Source: Leucaena leucocephala (taxonomy: Eukaryota; Streptophyta; Magnoliopsida; Fabales; Fabaceae). Taken from it: a stretch of 64,000 nt of DNA. Of the stretch, positions 12,035 to 23,594 are shown one piece after another. Every line of letters starts with the position of its first letter. Positions within the stretch are counted from its first letter, which is position 1. The translations under genes and the position numbers were made by a program. Location: assembly GCA_037074615.1 (NCBI GenBank), contig CM073520.1, positions 32,359,527-32,423,526 on the forward strand, given 5' to 3'. The notes under the pieces were generated by a model. That model saw only the letters and a list, made by a program, of their open reading frames with translations. It was not told the origin of the DNA and made no database searches.

Positions 12035-14905
12035 ATAGAAAAAGTTTAAAAACACACTTAGTGCCCCCTTGATTCAAAAAATCATAGGAAATATAATGAA
12101 ATATGATGGTAGGGATATAATAGAACGGAATGATAATTACAGAGCATTTGAATGATATGTTATGAAAGAATCAAGTGATGAAATATATATTTTTCAAGGA
12201 AAATAAATAAAAATAAATGTGAAATGATCTCTTTAATTCTGCCAAAGGAAAAATGAAGGGTATAAATATTTAAATATTAATTTATTAATGATATAGATGT
12301 CATGTCCATTCGTGTAAGTTTAAATTCAGATTACAACATATTATAATCAAGACTACGTTGGATTAGTTTAATATGACAATCAAGCACTTTGAATCAGCAA
12401 AATGCATCCGTATTTGTATAGAATTAAACCAAACATGCCGTAAACTACTTTTGTCGATTAGTGGCTGTATTTTAATTACCTTTTGTGAATGATGTACATA
12501 TAGTTTTATTCAAAAAAGAAAGAAAGAAACGCAAAACACAAGATCGTCATGTAAGGTGTGCTTCCATTCTCTGTATATGGAAGATGGGAAATGCGACGAG
12601 TCAAATCGGTTGCATGTGAGAAGGTTACTACTTTATTAATCACGAGGATTAACTCAAGATAAAGATGAGAATATCAAAATTAAAAAATGTGATTAGGCTA
12701 ATCAGATAAGATGATTCTTCAAAGCAAATATATGCATAGATATCAAGTTTGTGAAATGGGCAATTGCCTGTTTTGATTCTAAAGAGGCGAAGAGAGAATA
12801 CAAGAACAAAATATGAAAGATATATAAATATACAGATTGGGGAGTTTAGTTCAATGTTTATTGTAGGAATAAGTATTCCTTCACATGGTTAGTTAATTAA
12901 TTTATATAGATTAAAAAAATTAGTTAAATTAGTTATTTATAAAGTATGTATTTTGATTTCTTTAAAGTGCCCCTTATAATTATTTACATGAGAAATTACT
13001 CGTTTGACTAAAATCTCTCTTAAAATATATAATTAATAAAAAAATTATAAATTTTAGAAGACAGAATAAATTGTGATAATATATTTATTAAATCCAATTT
13101 TAATTAAAAGAAGATGCAAGATAAAAGAGTAATAAAAATTAATTATTAGAGACAAAATAAATTAAGATCATATATTTATTACAAAAATTGAGTTATAAAA
13201 TTTTAATAAAAAGAATATGTAAAATAAAATACAAAAAGAAAAATAATTAAAAAATTTTAACACATTTTTTAAATATTTTAATACTATTAAGAAAAATTTC
13301 TCCTTCATCTCCTTTCTAAATCTTTCGTAACAAATAGTGCCTTACGATTAAAGCATATCAAACCATTCATATTGATGAGGCATATTCAAAATCAAAACTT
13401 TGTTTGAGAGTTCATTCAAATGATATAGTGAAATTAGCGCAATTATAATAAGTCACTTCCTCAGGTCATATTTGTAAGAGTTGAGAGATTTGTGTTTGAT
13501 AAATGTAACTATTAATTCAATTAGTCTCTTAAATTTATATATTTTTAAATTTGCACATATTAAAAGAAATATTATAAAAAAATTAACGAATATTTTTATA
13601 AATAATTACATTAATTATTTTTTAATATTTTATAAATTAATTATTTAGATTTTATATTTATGTTATTCATTTTTAGCTGTTGTCCAACATACGGAGCTTC
13701 CCTTTCACCTAATCTATTTTAAAGATGAAGGTGGAGGGAGATAAGGATGAGAAGAAAGTTGAGTTGTAAAGGGAGGCCATCGCAAGAAATCGAAGTCCAA
13801 ATTGGAATACGACATATAATACTACGTGCATATATGTAATATTAGGTTAATACCACTATTTTCCCCCCACAAGTTAATATTATTATTGGCCTAAACAATT
13901 TGATTAAATTTTAGTTTTAATTCATATAGTTTTAAATTATAATTTTTTGTCTTTATAATTTTTTATAATAATTTAGTCTAAATTAATGTAATTAAATTTA
14001 GTGGTTAACACTACAGGTGCAATCCATATTTACGGTACCTAATGAGCCTGCTACATGTCCTTTTACTTAATTTTTAAATTAAAAAAAATTAATTAAAAGT
14101 AGGTGTTTGAAAATTTTATTAGGTAAAATAATTAATTAGGTATAACTCGCATCTTGAATTGTCCCAATTCTTGTCCAGCTATAATGCAATTTATTTTCAT
14201 CTATATGTAAATTACCTTAATCCAAACTAAAATATTTTTAAAATCAATTTAGTTAAAAATTGATATAAAGTTTAGCTTGTTTAGCAAATATAATAAGTTT
14301 TAGATCTATTTAAAAACTTAAAATAGGCTAGACTTTATTTTCTAAACCCTGACCTACAACTTACAGGTTTAACCTGTTTCATTATATATATACTGTTAAT
14401 AGACTTAAAACCTATTGAAAGTGTTATATTTATAAATATCATAATTTTAAAATCTATTAAAAATTTATATTTTATATAGATTTTATTATTTTCAGCTTTT
14501 AAAAGCTTTGGGTTTGATAAGTTTTTTAAAAGCTGAGACCTAAGTTTTAAAAATAGTTTGTATATAGATTCGGATCTATTTAACCAAAAATCATCCTATT
14601 TTTATCTTTTATTTTAATTAAATAAAGAGAACTTGATTTATCTTAAATAAAATTGATGATTCAAATCTTGTTCTCAAAAAAGCATGTGAAAAATTTATGA
14701 AAGAGGGGTGCTGTTGAGTTCTTAACAAATTAATTAAAAATTAGTATATATTGTAAAATTAAATAATTTTAATATAAAGATAAGAAGAGTGTTGAAGAAT
14801 GGAAGGTATTTTTTGTGGTGGGGGTGGACTGTGGGAGGAGGGAGAGCGCGTGGATGAGATTAAGCCGGCCTTAGGGAAAAAAAATCTAAGCTTTAGGAGC
14901 AGTAT

Positions 14906-14945
<40 letters not shown>

Positions 14946-15384
14946 TATTATATTTCCCAACATCGTTGTAATCAACACGTCATCATTCCACTTTCGGAGC
15001 TCCTGGTTTTTGGGAATCTGTGTTTCCTACTTCCCAATTTTTTCATTTTTCATTTTATTTTATTCGTTTCTGGTTTTGGAAAAACTAACTAACGGTTTCT
15101 GGTTTGGGCCTCCCAGCCAGCATAACTTCTCATATAGGGTCCTTATTTTATTATATAGTATTAAATTATTAATTACAAAACTTGTTCTCCATTTCCTCTA
15201 TCTTACTCAAATACATACATACTTTAACAAATAATAATTATCTACTACAAATTTAAAATTCATTAATCATAAGCTCATTTGATTTCCTGTGGTCTTGTCA
15301 TGTTGCTTCTATATATGTTCCCAGTCATCTAATTCATTTTCTTATTGAAAATGCCAAAAAAAAAATGATGTTAGAAATATTATA
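12035..15384. other. AT-rich intergenic DNA with transposon remnants
   Basis: No gene was recognised. 14905-14950 is an (AAT)n run facing an (ATT)n run, a near-perfect palindrome. An ORF over this palindrome (14799-15092) encodes homopolymer Asn and Ile runs and is regarded as spurious. The remainder is low-complexity AT-rich DNA. Confidence 0.5.
14905..14950. repeat. (AAT)n/(ATT)n palindromic microsatellite
   Basis: A run of AAT trinucleotides passes directly into a run of ATT trinucleotides, giving a hairpin-forming inverted repeat of about 20 bp per arm. Confidence 0.85.
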
Positions 15385-15642
15385 CTCCTCCTTCCTTAAT
15401 ATAATATAGATCTAATTAAAAATTTAGTCTCAATTTTAATATAATATTTATTTTTTAATTTATTAATTTTCTTAAATTATCATTATTAATATTTTTTAAT
15501 AATAATTAAATAAGAGAAGAAGAGAAAGAGTTAAGTAAGATAATTAAGGTATTTTAAAAAATATGTCATATTAACTAATTTAACTAATATATTTAATTAA
15601 ATTAAATTAATTAAATATATCATATATTAAGGATTAGAGGAA
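15385..15642. mobile_element. Stowaway-type MITE (Tc1/mariner), 258 bp
   Basis: The left end CTCCTCCTTCCTTAATAT and the inverted right end (ATTCCTCTAATCCTTAATAT) form imperfect terminal inverted repeats of about 25 bp. TA dinucleotides flank both ends (15383-15384 and 15643-15644), the expected target duplication. The interior is AT-rich and non-coding. Confidence 0.6.
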
Positions 15643-16623
15643 TATTTTATAACAAAAATTTAAATTAATTACTACTCCTCGTATCCTAAATGTAGAACAT
15701 AATTTAGGAGTAGATTTTTGTCCTTAATGCAAGACTTTTGTTTATTATTATTTTTTTCATATTTTTCATATTTTTATAAATAAATTTATCTAACTTATAA
15801 GCTGATATATAATTTAATATTATATAAAAATATTTTAGAGATATTATAACACATATATTATAATTAGATAATTTATATAATTTTTAGTATCCTTAAATTA
15901 AATAAATAAATTTTATAATAGTACTATATAGTGAGCAGAGTACTGTTAGACCATCAGGCCACTGGCTTACCTTGGCTTTTGTTTTTTGTTTATGGGAAGA
16001 AATAATATTTGTACTACGCTAATTAAAATTAGTGTGAGTGATGGAAGTTCTTGCCCCTTAATTACGTAGCTAGAGATCGAACATAATTATGAGAGATCCA
16101 TATTTTATTTTCAGACAAAATTGTATTTTTTTGTTCATGTTTAACTTTATACGAGTATCAATTTAGTTTTTTAATTTTACAAAATATATTTTTAATCATC
16201 TAACACTGACACCAACACTGTCAGTATCAAATGGTGATTTTTTATATCAATAATTATTATTTTAAAAATTAAAATTAATGTGTTTGTATTTGAGAATATT
16301 TTGTTTGTATTTACAATTCAATATCAGCATTGTTTTTCTTAATGAAACCAATTGTATTAGAATTATACGACTGAAAATTCATTTTATAAAGGAAGCTAAA
16401 TAAAGTATTGTGTGAAGTTAAAGAATAAAAATAATCATTTATTTTTATTTTAATTAATTAATTAGGTACTGTGAGGAAGATTGGTCTTTCAATGGAGAAT
16501 ACTCTTTTTTGTAGAAGGTTTTTATTAAAAATATATATATATATATATATATTTAATATATTAATAATATTTTAAATATAATTATTTTTAATAAGATAAT
16601 ATATATATTTAGTATATCATCTA

Positions 16624-16664
<41 letters not shown>

Positions 16665-16814
16665 GATTGAGACATAATCCTGTAATTTATGAGTGAAGTA
16701 GCACTCGTAATTACCTGATACGCCAAATTCTTTGGAAGGCCATATTCGACAAGGAACAAGAATAATAAGAGACAAATATCTACTCAATCATATTTGAATT
16801 ATAATACAATAGTA
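15643..16814. other. AT-rich intergenic DNA with TA microsatellites
   Basis: No coding potential was seen. Two long TA runs lie at about 16531-16550 and 16624-16660. A second MITE-like start (CTCCTCGTATCC) is visible at about 15676, but its partner end was not found. Confidence 0.5.
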
Positions 16815-17345
16815 TAGGTCTCAGATAAAGAAAATCTGATTTTGAAAATAACTAAAACTATAATTTTACAAAAATTTCTAATAAAAATCTTAATTTAAAA
16901 AAAATTTAAAATAAATAATCATATTTATTCAAAAAATTTTTTAGACTAAACTATGATTTAAAATATAATTTTAGATACGTAATTTCTGGAACAATAAAAT
17001 AAAATATTGATTACCTAATTATTATTTTATTTTTATTTTTTTATATTTTCTCTACTATCTTTTATATTTTCTTTTCTTTCTCCCCTCTTTTTTTATCGTC
17101 TCTCATATTTCTTCTCTCTTCTCCACTATTTCTCCTTTCTCCTATATTTTATTTGTAATAAAATCATACTATTTTTAATAATTTTTTAATTATAAAAATC
17201 GTTTTAGTAATAACTATCTAAACACTCATTTATTTAAAATTATTTTTTTCATAAACTATTTTCTAAATTTTTATTCTCTAAAAATTATTTAATTTTTTTT
17301 ATAAGTTATTTTCTAAACTCTTATCTAAATATACTTTTAATATCT
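16815..17345. repeat. Dispersed repeat family R2, copy 2
   Basis: Homologous in the same orientation to 7345-7866, with the same order of blocks: AT-rich left part, CT-rich centre, 'aataactatctaaacactc' and 'catttatttaaaat'. It is non-coding and more AT-decayed than copy 1. Confidence 0.5.
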
Positions 17346-17819
17346 TAAATGAAAATCCTTTAATAGTTGAATTTTAGGCATGTCTTATGGGGCTTAAAAA
17401 GGTACGGGATGGGATTAGAATCATAGATGACTTTACTCGAGGAATTATTTTTCATTTTCAGCTTATCCAAAAAAGAAGTTTATGCTTATTGGAATTTAAT
17501 CCGAGAAAATCACAACAAATTTAATTAGGATTAGTTGGTTGGTAGTCAACAAGTCAAGAGATAACATAACTTTGAAGTTGATATGCTTGCCAAATATACT
17601 TTAAAGATACTCCTAAAATTTCATTTGATTTCTTTAAAAAAAATTCATTTATTTATTGCTAAGTAGTTTTATTGTTTTTTTATATTATAAAAAAAATTAG
17701 GTCATAGACATAACGAGTGTAAGGAGGCGTCCTTCCAAGCTAGTAGCTATATTCATGTGATGTTTTCTTGTTTTTTTTTCTAGCCAACCATAATGCTTGG
17801 AGATAAAACTTAGGTTAAA

Positions 17820-18002
17820 TTATTTATTTATTTTTTTAATATAAAAATATTTTAAAAATGGGTTAGATTTATCTACTATCTAAAGGTAGGGCGAAATCTC
17901 CTTTTTTCCTAGGCAATACCAATATCAAGCAGGGTGAGCTGTCTATTATCTTCAAGTATAAATTTAGATACCTAAGAGTTATGATGTATTTCTAAATATT
18001 GC
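17820..18002 (-). repeat. Dispersed A-tailed repeat R1, copy a
   Basis: The reverse complement reads 'ataatagacagctcaccctg', then 'gatattggtattgcctag', then 'tttagatagtaga', and ends in an A-rich tail. The same ordered blocks occur on the plus strand at 19030-19245, 44850-45000 and 45050-45300. It is non-coding. The A-rich 3' end suggests a SINE-like retroposon, but no RNA polymerase III boxes are clear. Confidence 0.6.
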
Positions 18003-18154
18003 GACTAAAATTATAATAAAATAATACTTTTTAAAAATTAATTAAATTATTTATATCTATTAAGTCTAATTTATACGTAAATTTACAAATGCTAAACCAT
18101 AAACTAATCATATTGGGCTCAGTTGGGCTTACAAACAAATAGCCCATCCCTAAA

Positions 18155-18921
18155 TAGGGCTGTGCAAGAAGCCCAGAGCCCACAAAACCCGCCCAAGCCT
18201 GCACCAAATATGCCCAGCCCGATAAAAAGTGGCCCAATGTAAAATGGGCAATTTCGGGCAGGGCCAATATCCGGGTTGGGCATTGGGCCGGGGTTGCTGC
18301 CCTGCCCATTTGGCCCTGCCCAGTTAATTATTTTTGTATATATCAAAATTTATAAATTATATTATTTTACATAGAATAAATATGATAGATATTAGTGATT
18401 AAAGGATAATTTTATAAATATGAGTAGTCAAGTAGTTAAATATATCATTTAAATTTTATAACTAAATTGATTTCTTTCTTTATTTATTTTTAAACTATAG
18501 TAACCGTCATATATGTTTTTCAAATGTTTCATCTTTGTCAATTTTAGAGAGATTGATGCAAAGTTACAATTGTAAACTACTTAACTTCAATATTTTTTTT
18601 ATATGCTATGGATTTTAAAACTTTAATTACTATCTTTTTATTATCTTATTCTTAGTAAATTTTGTATATTATTTAATTATTGAAAACATATAAATATAGT
18701 ATTATTTTATAAATTCATAATTGTAGATTTTTTTCACAATATGAGCAGGGTATTATGATTTGGGCATGCCCAGCCCGCATATACCCAACTCGCCCATGCA
18801 CATCCTAAAATAGTTAGGGCTTTTACTGGGTAGGGCCATTTATCGGGCTGCAAAATGCAGCCCATATATTTTTCGGGCAGGGCACCGGGCAGAGGGGTTG
18901 CCCTGCCCATGTACACCCCTA
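18155..18921 (-). mobile_element. Non-autonomous hAT element, copy 2, with perfect 8-bp TSD
   Basis: The element is bounded by TAGGGCTGTGCA (18155) and TGTACACCCCTA (to 18921), which form terminal inverted repeats, and is flanked on both sides by TCCCTAAA (18147-18154 and 18922-18929), a perfect 8-bp target duplication diagnostic of hAT insertion. Both subterminal regions (about 160-180 bp) are dense in GGGC/GCCC motifs, the kind of repeated subterminal sites that hAT transposases bind. The centre (18320-18750) is AT-rich and matches copy 1 at 6575-7320 in reverse complement. Pro/Gly-rich ORFs over the ends are artefacts of the GC repeats. Confidence 0.85.
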
Positions 18922-19029
18922 TCCCTAAACAAATTAATTCCTAAATTTAACAAGTGTATATACACCCACTGTGAGTTTAGTTAATGAAGGGATAAGATAT
19001 ATGATTATTTATAGCGTATTTGATTTCTA

Positions 19030-19245
19030 GAAAATATTATTTTGTTATAGTTCTAGTCACTATATTTGGAGAGATATCGTAGCTATTGGATGCCTAGGGT
19101 TACGCTTAAGAGTAATAGACGGTTCACTCTACTCGACGTTGGTATCACCTAAGAGGAAAGTAAGTTTTGCCATGTCTTTAGATCTTGGATGAGTCCAACT
19201 CCTTTTCAAAAATTTTTATATAAAAGAAACCAAGTGCATATACAT
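19030..19245 (+). repeat. Dispersed A-tailed repeat R1, copy b
   Basis: Contains the R1 block series 'agtaatagacggttcac', 'gttggtatcacctaagagg' and 'tttagatcttggatgagtc', followed by 'ttttcaaaaatttttat' and an A-rich end. It is homologous to copies a, d and e. Confidence 0.6.
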
Positions 19246-19489
19246 ATTTTAATAAACATTGGGCTCTGTTGGCATATATAGTAACAAACACGCACATATT
19301 TTAAAAGTATACAAGTTCAATTTTTACTGTCGTCATAATGGCTCATTTAGTAGGCAATTTTATAAATCCCTTATAAATACTCTTTAAGGCATAGAGCTAT
19401 ACCCTAACCTTTATGAGAGACTGATATTGAATTTACCTAAACTTTTTTGTACAAAAAAAATAACAATATCAACATATCGTCTGTGTATT

Positions 19490-19645
19490 CAACTGATGAA
19501 AATATAAAACATATAACTATTTAAAGTATATTTAATCTTTAGAGAGTACTAATTTATTGTAATTCTATCATGACGCTTGAGGAGATATTTTAGTTTTTAA
19601 ATACCTAAATTTATATTTAAGAATAATTCTCAACCTTCTTTTTAA
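19490..19645 (+). repeat. Repeat R1, copy c (5' half only)
   Basis: 'actatttaaagtatatttaa', 'gagtactaatttattgtaat' and 'aaatacctaaatttata' match the first half of copy e (45050-45200). The 3' half with the A tail is absent. Confidence 0.45.
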
Positions 19646-20411
19646 AAATTATCGTTTAAAAAAACTAAAAATATTAAAATAATAAATATTTATGTAAAAA
19701 TTTATAAATTATAATTTATGTTGTATAAAACTAGGAGGACGCATATACTATAGGCTCAAATTCTGGAATACTGCGGGCAAAATACCGACGCCGCCAAAAA
19801 ATAAGAGCCATCGGGTTTGTGTGGGTCCAACATTCGTACCAACAGTTATCTATCGATTTGACAATTATATATATTTATAACAAAAAATAAATTTATAATT
19901 TATAAATATGTTATTTTAATTTTTTTTAATATCTCATAATTTTTTTATAAATAACTTCTTAGAGTTATGCCTTACGAATGATATTAGATTTATCTAAATT
20001 TTTATATATAAAAAAAGTTTGACAATTTGTGTTATGTTAATTAATTCGTAATCTAAGGAGGCACTGTCTATATTAGTTTAATAAGGGGATAATTAATTAC
20101 TAATTATTAATTAGACGGGGGCCACGTGGATTCAAACACTCCTGACTCCACCCAGCCTGTGGAATCTTCAGTTTCATCAAATGACCAGATTGTATATTCA
20201 AACTTTGTTCCCTATAATCATATTATTTGCCTAATTAACCTTTTCGATAAGGTCAGAATCTTCAATCATCTAAGGTTGTCATCATAATTACTGAACTGGA
20301 GGGGACTCATTCCAAGGCAAAAAAATTATTTTTATTCTATTTGAAGGTTTTAATTTGGTCTCACCTTATGTATAAAATGCTTCTTTTATGTAATATACCT
20401 ATATTTATTAG
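19646..20411. other. Intergenic DNA, no feature recognised
   Basis: AT-rich sequence without a plausible gene; no repeat was identified. Confidence 0.4.
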
Positions 20412-20600
20412 TAGGGGTGTTTATGGGTCGGGACGGGACCGGGACAACCCTGTCCTATGTCCCATCCCAAAACAGTACACGGGACGCACTTTGCGTCCCG
20501 TGTCCCGTCCCGTCCTGAATATGTCCCAGTCCTTTTTTAGGACAGGACAGGTCGGGACATGTTGGGTATATCCTGAAGCATTATTTTTTTTCCAAAAATG
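20412..20600 (-). mobile_element. Terminal region of an autonomous-type hAT element
   Basis: Starts TAGGGGTGTTTATGGGTCGG, close to the TAGGGGTGTACATGGG ends of the small hAT elements in this window. About 150 bp of repeated GGGAC/GTCCC motifs follow, including a short hairpin around 20480-20500. This is the end of the element on the 3' side of the minus-strand transposase at 21421-23476. No matching opposite end was found. Confidence 0.7.
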
Positions 20601-21420
20601 AATTATAAGCATTATGATATGACTGCCTATAAACAAAACAAAATGGATTTCACTACGTTGAAGAAAACAAAACTTCATGGCGATGAGAACAATGACTTTT
20701 GTTTTGGCAACAAGTCCTTAACCACCAACACAAATTTGAAAGCAACATACATAGTTCAAAATTCAAAAATTAAACTATAGGCCATAACAAGATTAGACAC
20801 GTAAAACAATTTTTATGTAATATTAATAACAAGTTTTGATGTATACAACACACCTTCACCGCTTCAACAATATCCTTATCTGCATCTTTAATATAGCGGC
20901 CACTAAAGTCAGTGCTTTTGACAGTAAAGCAACCATCATCATCAACAACAACAGTAAAGGTCTCCTATAGACAAGAAACAACCATGAGCATGTACAATGA
21001 CAGTACCACTATCATCACTCGTCAGTAATATAACTGTCCCCAACAACTCTATAAGCAGTACCAGCTAACTCCATAAAGTAATTGAACAGTGGTTCATACC
21101 TGCAGAATATATACTTCAGAATTTGAAGAAACAACTATGTCATGTAAAATTAAAATATTCCAAGGAATAAAACAAATAAGGAAAGAAACCAAATACATGT
21201 GCTACTTCTTCAAATCTTCCACTTCACCTGATGAAGTTACTGCTTCGTCTGCAAATAAAAAAAAGAGATAGAGAAAAATTAAGAAATAAAATAAGAGTAA
21301 ACAAATAAAATTATCTATGAAATAACATAAATAATATGATATAAGTATAACTAATACCACTTTCTGCTGCCAAAGTTTCATTGAAGTTGTCAATATCAAA
21401 GTTTTTTAATTTGAATGTAG
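20601..21420. other. Non-coding interior of the hAT element
   Basis: Lies between the hAT terminus and the end of the transposase reading frame. ORFs here are short and unsupported. It probably held the transposase 3' UTR. Confidence 0.45.
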
Positions 21421-23476
21421 ATGGAGATAACTAATTTTGGGCACAAATTAGCGCTTCAACCATTTTAAGGGATAGTGAACTTCTGAAGTCATCAATAATA
21501 CGTCCCCCTGTACTGAATGCTGATTCTGAGGACACAGTAGAGACATGCATGGCTAACACATCACGTGCAATTAATGAAATGACTCTGTATTTGCTAGCAT
21601 TCAGTCTCCACCAATCCAAAATATCAAACGTAGGATTATAATAGTTAGCTAACTCAGCCTGCAGATACCTCTCTAACTTCGCATACTTATCTGTTTGACT
21701 TTCAAAATTAGTGTGGGCGAGGAACCTTTGAATTGCATAAGAACCCCTCTCCATCATCAATATCAAAAGACTCTAGCTCCGAGGCATCTGTGTCAAAAAA
21801 ACCTTGAGTTGGTAGTTGTGATTGACTCTGACTTTGGCTTATGCTTTGAGTTTCAAGTTGAGATGCATAATGTGCATCTGAATAATGATCATACAAGCGA
21901 TTCAATACCATGGATACCTTTTTGTACATGGAGTCACGATGTGTAGGATCAGAAAATATATCCTCAAATGCAAACTTCAAAAACTTTATTTTATACCTGG
22001 GGTCAAGCACCACTGCAATCACCAACAAAGGATTTAAGTTTTCAAATTTACCCCAATACTTGTCATATTTGCTCTGCATGCTCTTAGCCATATGACACAA
22101 CAAAGAATTTGGATTGTTTGCCCTTCTCGTCAAAACAACAACCACATTAATGATTTGTTGGAAGGCCAAATTTGAGGTCACATGAATTGATCCTGAAAAT
22201 TTCAAAGTGACATTGTAGAACACTTTAAAAAATGTAACAAACTCCTGAGCTTCTTTGAATGACTTGGTTGTAGGGGGACCAATTAAGTTTTTATCCTTAA
22301 AGTTTTTTTGGTACTCTGTATCAAATTCCTCCATCCTTGCAAACACGCTACTGAATTTAATAGCATTCTCCAACATTATGTAAGTTGAATTCCACCTAGT
22401 GGGACAATCCATTCTCAAAAGACTCTTTGAATTGATCTTCATTTTCTCCACAAGCTCTTTGAATTTTTGAAACCTTGCAGGAGAAGATCTTACATATTTA
22501 ACTGCATTTTGAATAGCTTCAATAGATTCATGCATTTCTCTCACACCATCTGACACAATCAAATTCATGATATGAGCACAACATCTCAAGTGCAAGAAGT
22601 CCCCATCACAGACAAGATTATTCCAATGTCTGAAAACTGACTTCTAAGTAGATAATGCATTGTCATTTGAAGATGCATTATCAACTGTGATGGTAAAAAC
22701 TTTATCAATGCCCCATGACAATAAACATTTCTCAATTTCTTCTGCAATTGTGTCATCTTTATGGTCTTCAACTATGCAGAAATTCAATATTCGCTTTTGC
22801 AAATGCCAATCTTTATCGATCCAATGTGTAGTGAGGCACATATAGTTGGAATTCTGATTAGAAGTCCATGTATCTGTAGTGAGAGAAACTCATAATTTTG
22901 TTCTTTTGAAATAACTTTTCAAGTTGTCTGCTTGTTCATGATACACCTTTAAGCAGTCTCTAGTAACGGTTGACCTTGAAGGAATTTGTAAGCGAGGTTC
23001 GACCTAACTCATCATATGTCTAAAACCTTCACCTTCAACAGTTTGAAAAGGCATTTCATCCAATATGATGTACTCTACAATAGCTCGTCTACATCAGTCT
23101 TGATTAAATAAATGATGACCAACCATTTTAGAAGACCCTACTGCAGTGAACATAGCTTGCCTCATCTTATTTATTCTGTTCGGATTGAAGGGGCACCTCT
23201 CTAGATATTTTCGCAATCCACTTGTCCCGTGTGTGACAGGATTGCAAGCAATCTTTACTGGACAAAACTTGCACTTGGCTTTGTATTCTCTATTATTTTC
23301 ATCTAAAGGAATCTTATCAAATGCTCCCAAACAATAGATTTGAGTCTTTTTGTTGGTTTCTCTTATTCCTCAACATCTTCTGCTTCTCCCTCTGTGTCTT
23401 GTACTTCAACAATAGCTTCATGTTCAACATTTTTAATCTGTTGTAAGTTCTCTTCAGTAGTAGGTACAATTGCCAT
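21421..23476 (-). pseudogene. hAT transposase pseudogene (RICESLEEPER/ZBED type)
   Basis: Probable start ATG at 23476 (MAIVPTTEEN), then a frameshift near 23340. A BED-type zinc finger follows (CKFC ... GTSGLRKYLERC) in which the usual His before the last Cys region is Tyr. The RNase-H-fold core is visible: LTTDTWTS with the first Asp, and ITVDNASSNDN with the second. The zinc-containing helical insertion region has LRCCAHIMNLIV and DCPTRWNSTY. The C-terminal hAT dimerisation domain is at 21431-21700 (WWRLNASKYRVIS, STVSSESAFSTGGRI). At least four in-frame stops (after NQD, MMS, TKL and LST) and a second frameshift near 21765 rule out function. The family carries out cut-and-paste transposition with 8-bp target duplications. 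The element's 5' end is missing, and copia element 1 abuts it at about 23.6 kb. Confidence 0.9.
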
Positions 23477-23594
23477 CCTCCTATAAAATAGGAATAAATT
23501 TGTATTACTTTGAGTGTTGCCATATCCTATAAGATAATTGAATGAAAACAAGCATGCCAAGTGAAATAATAAGCTTTCCTGTATGCAATGAAAA

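Noticed and set aside
14799..15234. ORFs with poly-Asn and poly-Ile
   Set aside because: Translation of the AAT/ATT palindrome and neighbouring low-complexity DNA.
18031..18346. Pro/Gly-rich minus-strand ORFs
   Set aside because: They translate the GGGC-rich end of a non-autonomous hAT element.
20341..20678. Overlapping ORFs on both strands at the hAT end
   Set aside because: Produced by GGGAC/GTCCC subterminal repeats, not coding.
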